From assembly GCA_044225675.1 (NCBI GenBank), contig JBGAIH010000037.1, positions 1 to 46,408 on the forward strand: DNA of 46,408 nt, read 5' to 3'. Shown piece after piece: positions 1 through 7,622 of the stretch (positions are counted from its first letter, which is position 1; every line of letters starts with the position of its first letter). The position numbers and the translations under genes are program-made. A model generated the notes under the pieces. It did not search any database, had not been told where the DNA came from, and was given only the letters and a program-made list of their open reading frames with translations. This DNA is from JACMQX01 sp044225675. Its GTDB lineage: Bacteria > Pseudomonadota > Gammaproteobacteria > Burkholderiales > Burkholderiaceae_C.

Positions 1-174
1 CACCGACGGGCCCACGACGCCGCGCGCGCGCTCGGCGTCGAGGTCGGCCACCATGGTGACCTCGATGGCGCGGCCGGCACGGCGGGTGATCTCCTCCTGG
101 TTGCGCTTGAGAACGTTGAAGACACCGCTGCCGACGGTGCCGATGCCAAGGAGGCCTGCTTGGATGGGTTTCAT
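1..174 (-). CDS. hom: Homoserine dehydrogenase, N-terminal part (cut by window edge)
   Basis: Only the first 58 codons are in the window; the gene runs off the left edge. The start is ATG at 174. The N-terminus (MKPIQAGLLGIGTVGSGVF) carries the GxGxVG NAD(P)-binding loop of a Rossmann fold, and the following RAIEVTMVADLD is typical of bacterial homoserine dehydrogenase. That enzyme reduces aspartate semialdehyde to homoserine in the threonine/methionine pathway. It lies 74 bp downstream of the alaA-like gene on the same strand, an arrangement common in Burkholderiales, where threonine synthase usually follows. The C-terminal ACT domain cannot be checked here. Confidence 0.9.
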   Translation of the reverse strand, partial: MKPIQAGLLGIGTVGSGVFNVLKRNQEEITRRAGRAIEVTMVADLDAERARGVVGPSV

Positions 175-248
175 TTTTTCTGGGTTGCGGGTCGAAAAGC
201 GGATCGCGAAGCGGATCGGGTAAGGGTGGAACTGGACAGGCCGGCGGT

Positions 249-1490
249 TCAGGCCGCCGCGAGCCCGGTGCCGTGCCGGCGGCGGTAGGCGGCCAGAAAG
301 CGCGCAATGCGGCTCACCGCTTCGCGCAGGTCTTCCTCGTGCGGCAGGAAAACGATCCGGAAGTGGTCGGGCGTGGGCCAGTTGAAGCCCGTGCCCTGAA
401 CGAGCATGACGCGAGTTTCCTTGAGCACCTCGAGGAAGAACTGGCGATCGTCCTCGATCGGGTAGACGCGGGGGTCGAGCCGGGGAAACATGTAGAGCGC
501 CGCCTGGGGCTTGACGCAGGTGACACCGGGGATCGCGGTGATCAGCTCATACGCGAGATCGCGCTGGCGGCGCAGTCGCCCACCTTCGCAGACCAGGTCG
601 TTGATGCTCTGGTAGCCGCCCAGGGCGGTCTGGATCGCCCACTGACCCGGCACGTTCGCGCAGAGCTTCATGTTCGAGAGCATGTTCAGGCCCTCGATGT
701 AATCGGCGGCCGACTTCTTGTCGCCCGAAACCACCAGCCAGCCGGCGCGGTAGCCGCAGGAGCGGTAGCTCTTGGACAGCGAATTGAAGGTGAGCGTGAG
801 CACGTCCTGCGACAGGCTTGCGAGCGCCGTGTGCCGGGCGCCGTCGTACAGCACCTTGTCATAGACCTCGTCGGCCAGGATGACGAGGCCGTGCTCGCGG
901 GCGATGGCCACGATGCCCTTGAGCAGCTCGTCGGAGTAGATGACCCCGGTCGGGTTGTTCGGATTGATGACGACGATGCCCTTGGTGCGCGGCGTGATCT
1001 TGGCGCGGATGTCGGCCAGATCGGGCATCCAGCCATTGGACTCGTCGCAGAGGTAGTGCACCGGCGTGCCGCCGGACAGGCTGGTGACGGCCGTCCACAG
1101 CGGGTAGTCGGGAGCCGGCAGCAGCAGCTCGTCGCCGTCGTCCAGCAGTGCATTGGTGGCCATGGCGATGAGTTCGCTGGCGCCGTTGCCCAGGTAGATG
1201 TCGTCGAGCGTGACGCCCTTGATGCCCTGCTTCTGGGTCTCGTGCATCACGGCCTTGCGCGCGGCGAAGATCCCCTTGCTGTCGGAGTAGCCTGCCGACG
1301 CCGGCAGGTTGCGGATCATGTCCTGCTGGATTTCCTCCGGGGCATCGAAGCCGAACACGGCCAGGTTGCCGATGTTGAGCTTGATGATCTTCTGGCCCTC
1401 GTCCTCCATCTTCTTGGCCGCATCCATGATGGGTCCGCGAATGTCGTAGAGAACGTTGGCAAGCTTGGCGGATTTGGAAATGGCTTTCAA
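249..1490 (-). CDS. alaA: AlaA-like PLP-dependent glutamate-pyruvate aminotransferase
   Basis: A fold-type I aminotransferase of 413 residues that closely resembles E. coli AlaA (YfbQ). Recognisable blocks are KLNIGN, GFDAPEEI, APDYPLW, VINPNNPTG, the PLP lysine in SLSKSYR, LCANVPGQ and a C-terminal FRIVFLP. Its expected role is making alanine from pyruvate with glutamate as amino donor. I place the start at TTG 1490, preceded by GGAGGG, because the protein then begins MKAISKSAKLANV, aligning with the family N-terminus. The longer frame back to 1541 adds 17 residues with no family counterpart. It is likely co-transcribed with hom. AlaC-like specificity cannot be excluded by eye. Confidence 0.9.
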   Translation of the reverse strand: MKAISKSAKLANVLYDIRGPIMDAAKKMEDEGQKIIKLNIGNLAVFGFDAPEEIQQDMIRNLPASAGYSDSKGIFAARKAVMHETQKQGIKGVTLDDIYLGNGASELIAMATNALLDDGDELLLPAPDYPLWTAVTSLSGGTPVHYLCDESNGWMPDLADIRAKITPRTKGIVVINPNNPTGVIYSDELLKGIVAIAREHGLVILADEVYDKVLYDGARHTALASLSQDVLTLTFNSLSKSYRSCGYRAGWLVVSGDKKSAADYIEGLNMLSNMKLCANVPGQWAIQTALGGYQSINDLVCEGGRLRRQRDLAYELITAIPGVTCVKPQAALYMFPRLDPRVYPIEDDRQFFLEVLKETRVMLVQGTGFNWPTPDHFRIVFLPHEEDLREAVSRIARFLAAYRRRHGTGLAAA

Positions 1491-1525
1491 AGTCCCTCCA
1501 GGGGCGGTAATGCAGAGGTGAAACC

Positions 1526-1531
1526 TATAAT
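1526..1531 (+). promoter_or_regulatory. Possible -10 element (TATAAT) in alaA / Mth938 divergent region
   Basis: A perfect TATAAT lies in the 90-bp divergent gap between the alaA-like gene and the Mth938-family gene, 50 bp before the ATG of the latter. No convincing -35 hexamer is visible, so this is an inference from one hexamer and its location. Confidence 0.35.
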
Positions 1532-1580
1532 TTGACCACACTTCCGCACTGCTTTAGTGCGGTGCAACAAGCCCCTTCGC

Positions 1581-1958
1581 ATGAAACTTCAGCCCGACCG
1601 CTCCGACGCGCAGACCATCAACGGCCATGGCCCGGGCTGGGTCGGCGTCAATGGCGAGAAGATCTTCGCCAGCGTCATCGTCGGTTCACGCGGCGAACGG
1701 CTCGAATGGAACTGCGCGCGGTTCGAAGACCTCCAGCCGCACCATTTCGAGCAGCTGGCCACCCTGGGCGCGGAACTCGTCATCTTCGGCAGCGGCTCGC
1801 GCCTGCGCTTTCCCCAGGGCGCCTGGCTGCAGCCCCTGATGCAGAAGCGGATCGGCCTGGAGACGATGGACACCGCCGCCGCCTGCCGCACCTACAACAT
1901 CCTGGCCGGCGAAGGCCGCCACGTGCTGGCCGCGCTCATTCTCGAACAACCGGCCTGA
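1581..1958 (+). CDS. Mth938-fold (DUF498/NDUFAF3-like) protein
   Basis: A small protein of 125 residues from ATG 1581. It matches the Mth938-like domain family (DUF498, related to mitochondrial NDUFAF3). Conserved features are VIFGSGSRLRFP near residue 70, the Gln-Lys-Arg-Ile-Gly strand, and the terminal block TMDTAAACRTYNILAGEGR. An in-frame GTG at 1557 would add eight residues with no family support. The molecular function of bacterial members is not established; the mitochondrial relative is a complex I assembly factor. It is followed after about 100 bp by bcp on the same strand, a linkage I believe is common in Burkholderiales. Confidence 0.85.
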   Translation: MKLQPDRSDAQTINGHGPGWVGVNGEKIFASVIVGSRGERLEWNCARFEDLQPHHFEQLATLGAELVIFGSGSRLRFPQGAWLQPLMQKRIGLETMDTAAACRTYNILAGEGRHVLAALILEQPA

Positions 1959-1976
1959 GCCCCCGGGTTTTCAGGG

Positions 1977-2022
1977 TAAAATCACGGGTTGCAGCGGGGA
2001 AGCTTCGTCCCCTGGTTGCAAC
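1977..2022 (+). promoter_or_regulatory. Candidate bcp promoter and 5' leader stem-loop
   Basis: TAAAAT at 1977-1982 could serve as a -10 element; no good -35 is visible. Just downstream is an interrupted inverted repeat. GTTGCA (1988-1993) pairs with TGCAAC (2017-2022), and inside it GGGGA (1996-2000) pairs with TCCCC (2008-2012). A transcript starting about 7 bp after the -10 would begin at or in this stem. The structure lies 33 bp before the bcp start codon. Confidence 0.35.
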
Positions 2023-2054
2023 GAGCAAACCCTGTCACACGAGATACAAATTCC

Positions 2055-2531
2055 ATGGCGATCGTTGTCAACAAACCCATCCCCGAATTTGAAGCGAACG
2101 CCACCGGCGGCATCAAAGTCTCCAACACCTCCCACCTTGGCAAAGTCGTCGTGCTGTACTTCTACCCGAAGGACAACACGCCGGGCTGCACCACCGAAGC
2201 CATGCAGTTCCGTGACAAGTACAAGGAGTTCGTGAAGGCTGGCGCCACGGTGTTCGGAGTCTCGCGTGACAACATGAAGTCGCACGACGACTTCAAGGCC
2301 AAGCTGGAACTGCCCTTCGAGCTGATCGCCGACACCGAAGAAAAAATGTGCCACATGTTCGGCGTGGTCAAGAACAAGATCATGTACGGCAAGAAGGTCA
2401 AGGGCATCGAGCGCAGCACCTTCCTGATCGGCGCCGACGGCGTTCTCAAGAACGAATGGCGCGGGCTCAAGGTCCTGGGCCACGTCGACGACGTGCTCAA
2501 GGCCGTCAAGGCCCTGAAGAAGCCGGCCTGA
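2055..2531 (+). CDS. bcp: Thioredoxin-dependent thiol peroxidase Bcp (PrxQ family)
   Basis: A 158-residue peroxiredoxin from ATG 2055. The active site reads YFYPKDNTPGCTTEA with peroxidatic Cys45, and the C-terminal half has the FLIGADG strand typical of the family. It should reduce hydroperoxides in the cytoplasm using thioredoxin. E. coli Bcp has a resolving Cys five residues after the peroxidatic one; here that position is Met, so this is an atypical or 1-Cys member. The longer frame from 1989 adds an unrelated 22-residue leader and is rejected. The stop codon lies at the junction of a 14-bp tandem repeat. Confidence 0.93.
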   Translation: MAIVVNKPIPEFEANATGGIKVSNTSHLGKVVVLYFYPKDNTPGCTTEAMQFRDKYKEFVKAGATVFGVSRDNMKSHDDFKAKLELPFELIADTEEKMCHMFGVVKNKIMYGKKVKGIERSTFLIGADGVLKNEWRGLKVLGHVDDVLKAVKALKKPA

Positions 2532-2541
2532 AGAAGCCGGC
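2514..2541 (+). repeat. 14-bp tandem duplication across the bcp stop codon
   Basis: The unit CTGAAGAAGCCGGC occurs twice back to back (2514-2527 and 2528-2541). The bcp TGA (2529-2531) is created at the start of the second copy, so the second copy is untranslated. Confidence 0.9.
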
Positions 2542-2712
2542 CTGGCTCTTCCGATCCCCCTGCGTCCTTCACGGACTTGCGCCTGCCCGCCTCTGCAGCA
2601 TGGCGCCAGGCCCTTCATATCGGCACCGTGCGCCGGCCGCTGCGATGTCAGGCCCCTGACGCGCAGTTGCAACATGGGTCTTGCATGTCACGGCAGTCGT
2701 GCATAATGAACT

Positions 2713-2776
2713 CATGCCGTTGGAATCCGCAACCGCGCTCCCCCCGAAAGCCGCCTGGGTCTCCCGGCGGCTTTTT
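2713..2776 (+). ncRNA. Candidate small RNA ending in an intrinsic terminator
   Basis: CATAAT at 2702-2707 could be a -10, with a poor TTGCAT at 2681 as -35 (15-bp spacing). About 40 bp later a perfect ten-base stem (GAAAGCCGCC at 2746-2755, pairing with GGCGGCTTTT) ends in a run of five T. A short transcript of about 60 nt would contain an unpaired C-rich segment (CTCCCCCC, about 2738-2745), able in principle to pair with Shine-Dalgarno sequences. It could equally be a bcp terminator or a phoH leader attenuator. Confidence 0.3.
2746..2775 (+). terminator. Rho-independent terminator upstream of phoH
   Basis: Stem GAAAGCCGCC (2746-2755), loop TGGGTCTCCC, return arm GGCGGCTTTT, then further T-rich sequence. 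It lies about 215 bp after bcp and 105 bp before phoH. Confidence 0.75.
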
Positions 2777-2879
2777 CGCTTTTTCGGCGGTCCTTCCCGA
2801 GATCTTTCCCGCGATGGTCCCGCTGGCGTTCACCGCGCCTGCCGGGCCCCAGCTCTTACTCTAGCGAGTCCCAAGCCTC

Positions 2880-4613
2880 ATGCCACTGCCCCCCGCCCCT
2901 TCCAAGCGCGCCGCTCTCCTGTCGCCTCAGGCTTACGAGGCCCCTGCACGAACCGCCCACAAAGGGGCCCGAAAAACCCAGGCGCATTCGGAAGGCAGCC
3001 CGCTGCCTGAGCGGCCGCAGGCGCTGGATCTGTTCGACCCGCAGGCCGGCGGCGCAGCGCCTCACGCGCTGCAGCCAGAGGACGCGGCTCCCCCTCGGGT
3101 GACCGGTCGCCTCGTCGAAGCGCCGGCGGCGCGTCAGGCGCCCGAGCGTGCCCCAACGAGCCGCCGCACCGCTGAAGCGCCGGCAGCTGCGCCCGCTTCG
3201 AGGCCGCGCAAGGCGCGCACGAACGGGCCCGCCAAGCTGTTCGTGCTCGACACGAATGTCCTGCTGCATGATCCGATGAGCCTGTTCCGGTTCGAGGAAC
3301 ACGACATCTTCCTGCCGATGATCGTTCTGGAGGAACTCGACGGCCACAAGAAGGGCATGACCGAAGTGGCCCGCAATGGCCGTCAGGCCAGCCGCACGCT
3401 CGATGCGCTCGCCGGTGCCCAGGGCGCCGACATGGACAAGGGTCTCAAGCTCAACTCCACCGGCCACAGCGAGGCACGCGGCTGCCTGTTCTTCCAGACC
3501 CAGCCGCTCGACTACTCGCTGCCATCGAGCCTGCCCCAAGGCAAGGCGGACAACCAGATCCTTGGCGTCGTGCAGGCGCTGCGCGACAAGCATGCGCCGC
3601 GCGACGTCGTGCTGGTGTCCAAGGACATCAACATGCGCGTCAAGGCGCGCGCGCTGGGCCTCGCGGCCGAGGACTACCAGAACGACAAGACGCTCGAGGA
3701 CGGCGACCTGCTCTACTCCGGCTCCATGGCCCTGCCGCCCGATTTCTGGGCCAAGCACGGCAAGACGGTCGAAAGCTGGCAAAGCGGCAGCCACACCTTC
3801 TACCGGATCAGTGGACCGGTGGTGCCGAGCCTTCTGATCAACCAGTTCGTCTATTTCGAGGCTCCCGGCGAGCCTTCGCTTTACGCACGCGTGACCGAGA
3901 TCCGCGCCAAAACGGCGGTGCTCAAGACGCTCAAGGACTACGGCCACCTCAAGAACGCCGTCTGGGGCGTCACCACACGCAACCGCGAGCAGAACTTCGC
4001 GATGAACCTGCTGATGGACCCGGAGGTCGACTTCGTCACCCTGGCCGGCACGGCCGGCACCGGCAAGACCCTGATGGCGCTGGCCTCGGGTCTCACACAG
4101 GTGCTCGACGACCGGCGCTACACCGAGATCATCATGACGCGCGCGACCGTGAGCGTCGGCGAGGACATCGGCTTTCTGCCCGGCACCGAAGAGGAAAAGA
4201 TGGGCCCGTGGATGGGCGCACTCGACGACAACCTCGAAGTCCTGGCCAAGACCGAGACCAGCGCCGGCGAATGGGGGCGAGCCGCCACCAACGAACTGAT
4301 CCGCTCGCGCATCAAGATCAAGAGTATGAACTTCATGCGCGGTCGGACCTTCCTCAACAAATACGTGATCGTCGACGAGGCGCAGAACCTCACGCCCAAG
4401 CAGATGAAGACGCTGATCACGCGCGCGGGCCCGGGCACCAAGATCATCTGCATGGGCAACCTGGCCCAGATCGACACCCCCTACCTCACCGAGGGCTCCT
4501 CCGGCCTGACCTACGCGGTGGACAAGTTCAAGGGATGGCCGCACGGCGGGCACATCACGCTCGCGCGCGGCGAGCGCTCGCGGCTGGCGGACTTCGCGAG
4601 CGAAGTGCTCTGA
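2880..4613 (+). CDS. PIN domain-PhoH family ATPase (PhoH2-type)
   Basis: A 577-residue two-domain protein. Residues 1-115 are Pro/Ala-rich and low complexity. A PIN domain starts near residue 120 with KLFVLDTNVLLHDP (conserved acidic Asp) and includes VLEELD. The PhoH ATPase follows, with Walker A GTAGTGKT near residue 390 and Walker B YVIVDEAQN near 494. PhoH2-type proteins of other bacteria combine a PIN RNase with an ATP-driven RNA-unwinding module; RNA processing is therefore likely, but no toxin-antitoxin partner is adjacent. ATG 2880 is the first in-frame start and lacks a clear ribosome-binding site. A later start would shorten only the disordered head. Confidence 0.9.
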   Translation: MPLPPAPSKRAALLSPQAYEAPARTAHKGARKTQAHSEGSPLPERPQALDLFDPQAGGAAPHALQPEDAAPPRVTGRLVEAPAARQAPERAPTSRRTAEAPAAAPASRPRKARTNGPAKLFVLDTNVLLHDPMSLFRFEEHDIFLPMIVLEELDGHKKGMTEVARNGRQASRTLDALAGAQGADMDKGLKLNSTGHSEARGCLFFQTQPLDYSLPSSLPQGKADNQILGVVQALRDKHAPRDVVLVSKDINMRVKARALGLAAEDYQNDKTLEDGDLLYSGSMALPPDFWAKHGKTVESWQSGSHTFYRISGPVVPSLLINQFVYFEAPGEPSLYARVTEIRAKTAVLKTLKDYGHLKNAVWGVTTRNREQNFAMNLLMDPEVDFVTLAGTAGTGKTLMALASGLTQVLDDRRYTEIIMTRATVSVGEDIGFLPGTEEEKMGPWMGALDDNLEVLAKTETSAGEWGRAATNELIRSRIKIKSMNFMRGRTFLNKYVIVDEAQNLTPKQMKTLITRAGPGTKIICMGNLAQIDTPYLTEGSSGLTYAVDKFKGWPHGGHITLARGERSRLADFASEVL

Positions 4614-4676
4614 AGGCCGCAGACGCCCGGCGCGCCCGGCTCGTCCGGGCGTGACCCGGCGGCCGGGGCTCCGCGC

Positions 4677-5486
4677 TCAAAAACGGGGAGGCTCGCCCGA
4701 GAACAGTTCGTCAGGCAGACGCACCGCAGCCAGACCACGGCTGCGCGCATCCTGGCGCGCCTGACGCATGACATGGGAGTAGGCGATGCGGTAAGTCATG
4801 CGCCACTCCTCGACGAGCTGGATCATGGCCGCGCCGACGGCCTGATCGCTCCCCATCCCGGTTCGCGCACCCACTGCGGCAGCCAGACGGTTGCGCGCTG
4901 CTTCAATGCGCCCCAGGGCATTTTCCAGCAGGCTTCGGGTATGCGTGGAATCGTCCGGGTCTCGAAGCACGAGATCGAGCGGCCGGATGAAAGGCAAGGT
5001 GCGAGGTCCGAGCGGCCCCGCGATCGCCTCCAGTTCATTCAGGCGAAATCGCAGGGCCTGCCGTGCGCGGTGCACCTGCTGAGCCATTTCGTCGTCTGCA
5101 GGTGGGGTGCCATCCTCCTGAACCGTCCAGGTCTGGCGTACGCGCGCCAGCCAGAGGTCGTCGCGCGCCGCCAGGGAGGCCAGCCATGCCTCCAGCAGGG
5201 CCAGGCGCTGCGCCTCCCCATGGGATGCGGTATCGGCCTTGGCGCAGTCCCTCAGCGTCAGGGAAGGCCCGGTGCGTTCGTCCTTCCAGAGGCCGGTCCA
5301 CGGCGTGAGCGACGCGATGTCCGTGCCATTGAGCGCGCGCCACTCGTGGTCGAGCGGCAAGGCGGGTCTTGGAAGCGAGCGCTCGAGCTGAAGGTCGAAG
5401 CGGCTCAGGGTCTCGGCGCCTGCAGGCAGACCTGAGAATGCGGCCGAGACGGCCAGCAGGATCGAGGGCAGCGGGAAATTTTTCAT
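4677..5486 (-). CDS. Secreted protein of unknown function
   Basis: A 269-residue protein I do not recognise. The N-terminus has a clear Sec signal peptide (positive MKNF, hydrophobic core to about residue 20, likely cleavage after AGA near 24). The mature part is mostly predicted helix and is rich in Arg, Ala and Leu, with two long amphipathic stretches (about 85-150 and 185-250) and one Cys near residue 81. There are no membrane segments after the signal, no lipobox and no catalytic motif I can name. It converges with phoH and lies downstream of dnaB on the same strand, with an 87-bp gap. Export to the periplasm is well supported; function is not. Confidence 0.75.
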   Translation of the reverse strand: MKNFPLPSILLAVSAAFSGLPAGAETLSRFDLQLERSLPRPALPLDHEWRALNGTDIASLTPWTGLWKDERTGPSLTLRDCAKADTASHGEAQRLALLEAWLASLAARDDLWLARVRQTWTVQEDGTPPADDEMAQQVHRARQALRFRLNELEAIAGPLGPRTLPFIRPLDLVLRDPDDSTHTRSLLENALGRIEAARNRLAAAVGARTGMGSDQAVGAAMIQLVEEWRMTYRIAYSHVMRQARQDARSRGLAAVRLPDELFSGEPPRF

Positions 5487-5573
5487 GGGCCGACTGTCCG
5501 AGATCAGCCCGGCCCCCTCAAGCCGCCATATTGCCTAGTCCTTCGGTCCGCCCCGCAGGACGAACCGGCCTGG

Positions 5574-6980
5574 CTAGAAGTCGTCGCCCATGCCGCCGGC
5601 CAGACTCTCGAACTTGGTGAGCGGCTTGAGGAACGCGAGCTTCACCGTGCCCGTCGGGCCGTTACGCTGCTTGCTGATGATGACCTCGGCGACGCCCGGT
5701 TCCTTCGAGTCCTTGTTGTAGTAGTCGTCGCGGTAGATGAACATGATGACGTCCGCATCCTGCTCGATCGCGCCCGACTCGCGCAGATCGCTCATCATCG
5801 GACGCTTGTCGGTGCGGGCCTCGACGCCGCGGCTGAGCTGCGACAGCGCGATCACCGGACACTGCAGCTCCTTGGCAAGCATCTTGAGACCGCGCGAGAT
5901 TTCGCCCACGGCGGTGGCGCGGTTCTCGTCGCTCATGCTGCTGGACACGCTCATCAGCTGCAGGTAGTCGACCACGATCAGGCCGAGCTTGCCGCACTGG
6001 CGGGCCAGCCGCCGTGCATTGGCGCGCAGCTCGCTCACGGTGAGGCCCGGCGTTTCGTCGATGTGCAGCGAGATGTTGCGCAGCTTCTCGATCGCCTCGG
6101 TCAGGCGCGGCCACTCGTCGTCGGTGAGCTTGCCGGTGCGCAGGTGGGTCTGGTCGATCCGGCCGATCGAGCCCACGATACGGACGGCCAGCTGGGCGGC
6201 ACCCATTTCCATCGAGAAGACCGCCACCGGCAGGCCTTCGTTCAGCGCGACGTGCTCCGCAATGTTGATGGCCAGGGCCGTCTTGCCCATCGAGGGGCGC
6301 GCCGCCAGCACGATCATGTCGCCCGCCTGGAAGCCCGAGGTCATGCGGTCCAGATCGTAGAAGCCCGTCGGAACGCCGGTCACGTCGTTCGGGTTGTCGG
6401 CCATCTCCTGGACGCGGTCGAGCAGCTCGACCACCAGCGAGTCCATGCCCTGGAAGCCCTGCTTCATCCGCGAGCCTTCCTCGCCGATGTTGAAGATCTT
6501 CTGCTCGGCCTCGTCGAGAATCTTCGCAACGGGCTTGCCCTGGGTATTGAAGGCGTTGGTAGCGATCTCGTCGCTCGCGCTCACCAGCTTGCGCAGGATC
6601 GAGCGTTCCCGCACGATCTCGGCGTAGCGCCGGATGTTGCTGGCACTGGGCACGTACTGGGCCAGCGAGTTGAGGTAGGCCAGCCCCCCCACCTCCTCCG
6701 CCTTGCCGAGGTTCTGAAGCTGCTCGTAGACGGTGATGACGTCGGCCGGCTTGGTCGCATTGATCAGTGTGCCGACGACGCCGTAGATGAGCCGGTGCTC
6801 GTAGCGGTAGAAGTCGCCGTCGACCAGCAGATCGCCCACGCGGTCCCAGGCGCCGTTGTCGAGCAACAGGCCGCCCAGCACGCTCGACTCGGCCTCGATG
6901 GAGTGCGGCGGGATGCGCAGTTGGGATATCTGCTCATCCGTGGTGTAGGCGTCGTCGATCGTGCTCAGTACTGCAGACAT
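5574..6980 (-). CDS. dnaB: Replicative DNA helicase DnaB
   Basis: A 468-residue hexameric replication fork helicase. The N-terminal primase-interaction domain (about residues 20-120, beginning RIPPHSIEAESSVLGGLL) is followed by a linker and a RecA-like domain with Walker A ARPSMGKT at 227-234, Walker B LIVVDYLQLM and the SQLSRGVE segment. Length and start (ATG 6980, MSAVLSTIDD) are normal. It lies downstream of rplI in the usual betaproteobacterial order. An intrinsic terminator separates rplI from dnaB, so dnaB probably has its own promoter within 6981-7110. Confidence 0.97.
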   Translation of the reverse strand: MSAVLSTIDDAYTTDEQISQLRIPPHSIEAESSVLGGLLLDNGAWDRVGDLLVDGDFYRYEHRLIYGVVGTLINATKPADVITVYEQLQNLGKAEEVGGLAYLNSLAQYVPSASNIRRYAEIVRERSILRKLVSASDEIATNAFNTQGKPVAKILDEAEQKIFNIGEEGSRMKQGFQGMDSLVVELLDRVQEMADNPNDVTGVPTGFYDLDRMTSGFQAGDMIVLAARPSMGKTALAINIAEHVALNEGLPVAVFSMEMGAAQLAVRIVGSIGRIDQTHLRTGKLTDDEWPRLTEAIEKLRNISLHIDETPGLTVSELRANARRLARQCGKLGLIVVDYLQLMSVSSSMSDENRATAVGEISRGLKMLAKELQCPVIALSQLSRGVEARTDKRPMMSDLRESGAIEQDADVIMFIYRDDYYNKDSKEPGVAEVIISKQRNGPTGTVKLAFLKPLTKFESLAGGMGDDF

Positions 6981-7065
6981 GGGGCTTTCCGGGGGAGCCT
7001 TTCATGCTACGCGCCAGACCGGCTGGCGTCGAGGGGAAAAGCTGGGTACAAGCGTGCGGGCTTCC

Positions 7066-7074
7066 TGTGGATAT
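7066..7074 (-). promoter_or_regulatory. Near-consensus DnaA box upstream of dnaB
   Basis: On the minus strand the 9-mer reads ATATCCACA, one mismatch from the DnaA box TTATCCACA. It is 86 bp upstream of the dnaB start, in the presumed promoter region. A single box could be chance. Confidence 0.35.
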
Positions 7075-7114
7075 CCCGTGGGAATCCGAGGGCAACCGCA
7101 TGGCGAAAAAACAA

Positions 7115-7142
7115 AAGCCGCCCGGCGCGAACCGGGCGGCTT
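7115..7142 (-). terminator. Rho-independent terminator after rplI
   Basis: Read on the minus strand: AAGCCGCCCGG, a 6-nt loop TTCGCG, CCGGGCGGCTT, then TTGTTTTTT. The 11-bp perfect stem lies 17 bp past the rplI stop and ends the rpsF-priB-rpsR-rplI transcript. Confidence 0.9.
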
Positions 7143-7158
7143 GTCGGGGAAGCGGAAC

Positions 7159-7611
7159 TCAGGCGGTTTCGCCGTACACCGTCACGTTGATGTCCACCAG
7201 CACGTCGGTGTGCAGGGACACGCTCACGCCGCTGTCACCCACGACCTTGATCGGGCCGTTGGGCATGCGGATCTGCGACTTGACGACCTTGTAGCCCAGC
7301 TTGTTGAGCTCTTCGGCGATATCGAAATTGGTGACGGAGCCGAACAGGCGGCCGTCCACGCCGGCTTTCTGCGTCAGCTTGATGGTCGTGCCACCGAGCT
7401 TCTCGCCCTGGGCTTGCGCTTCGGCGAGCTTGGCGGCAGCGGCCTTCTCGAGTTCGGCGCGCTTGGCGGCGAATTCGGCCTTGTTGGCTTCCGTCGCGCG
7501 GCGGGCACGGCCCTGCGGGATCAGGAAGTTGCGGGCGTAACCGTCCTTGACCTTGACGATCTCGCCCAGGTTGCCGAGGTTGACGACTTTGTCGAGCAGG
7601 ATGACTTGCAT
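7159..7611 (-). CDS. rplI: 50S ribosomal protein L9
   Basis: A 150-residue L9 with the signature start MQVILLDKVVNLGNLG, the GYARNFLIPQGRA motif in the N-terminal rRNA-binding domain, a long connecting helix (about 45-75) and a C-terminal domain ending SVSLHTDVLVDINVTVYGE. It binds 23S rRNA near the L1 stalk. It is the last gene of the rpsF operon, 11 bp after rpsR, with AAGGGGA as ribosome-binding site, and is followed by a strong terminator. Confidence 0.97.
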   Translation of the reverse strand: MQVILLDKVVNLGNLGEIVKVKDGYARNFLIPQGRARRATEANKAEFAAKRAELEKAAAAKLAEAQAQGEKLGGTTIKLTQKAGVDGRLFGSVTNFDIAEELNKLGYKVVKSQIRMPNGPIKVVGDSGVSVSLHTDVLVDINVTVYGETA

Positions 7612-7622
7612 GTCGGGTCCCC

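Larger units (their letters stand above)
2532..2879. other. 348-bp gene-free stretch between bcp and phoH
   Basis: No convincing coding frame is present. It holds the rest of the bcp 3' duplication, a possible -10 element (CATAAT at 2702-2707) and a strong intrinsic terminator at 2746-2775, discussed as a possible small-RNA locus. The remaining 100 bp up to the phoH ATG show nothing I can assign. Confidence 0.6.

Noticed and set aside
273..1535. Plus-strand frame of 420 codons opposite alaA
   Set aside because: Shadow frame; the minus-strand protein has complete aminotransferase motifs.
2880..4613. PIN domain as part of a toxin-antitoxin pair
   Set aside because: No small antitoxin-like gene lies upstream or overlapping; the PIN domain is fused to a PhoH ATPase, a chromosomal housekeeping architecture in these bacteria.
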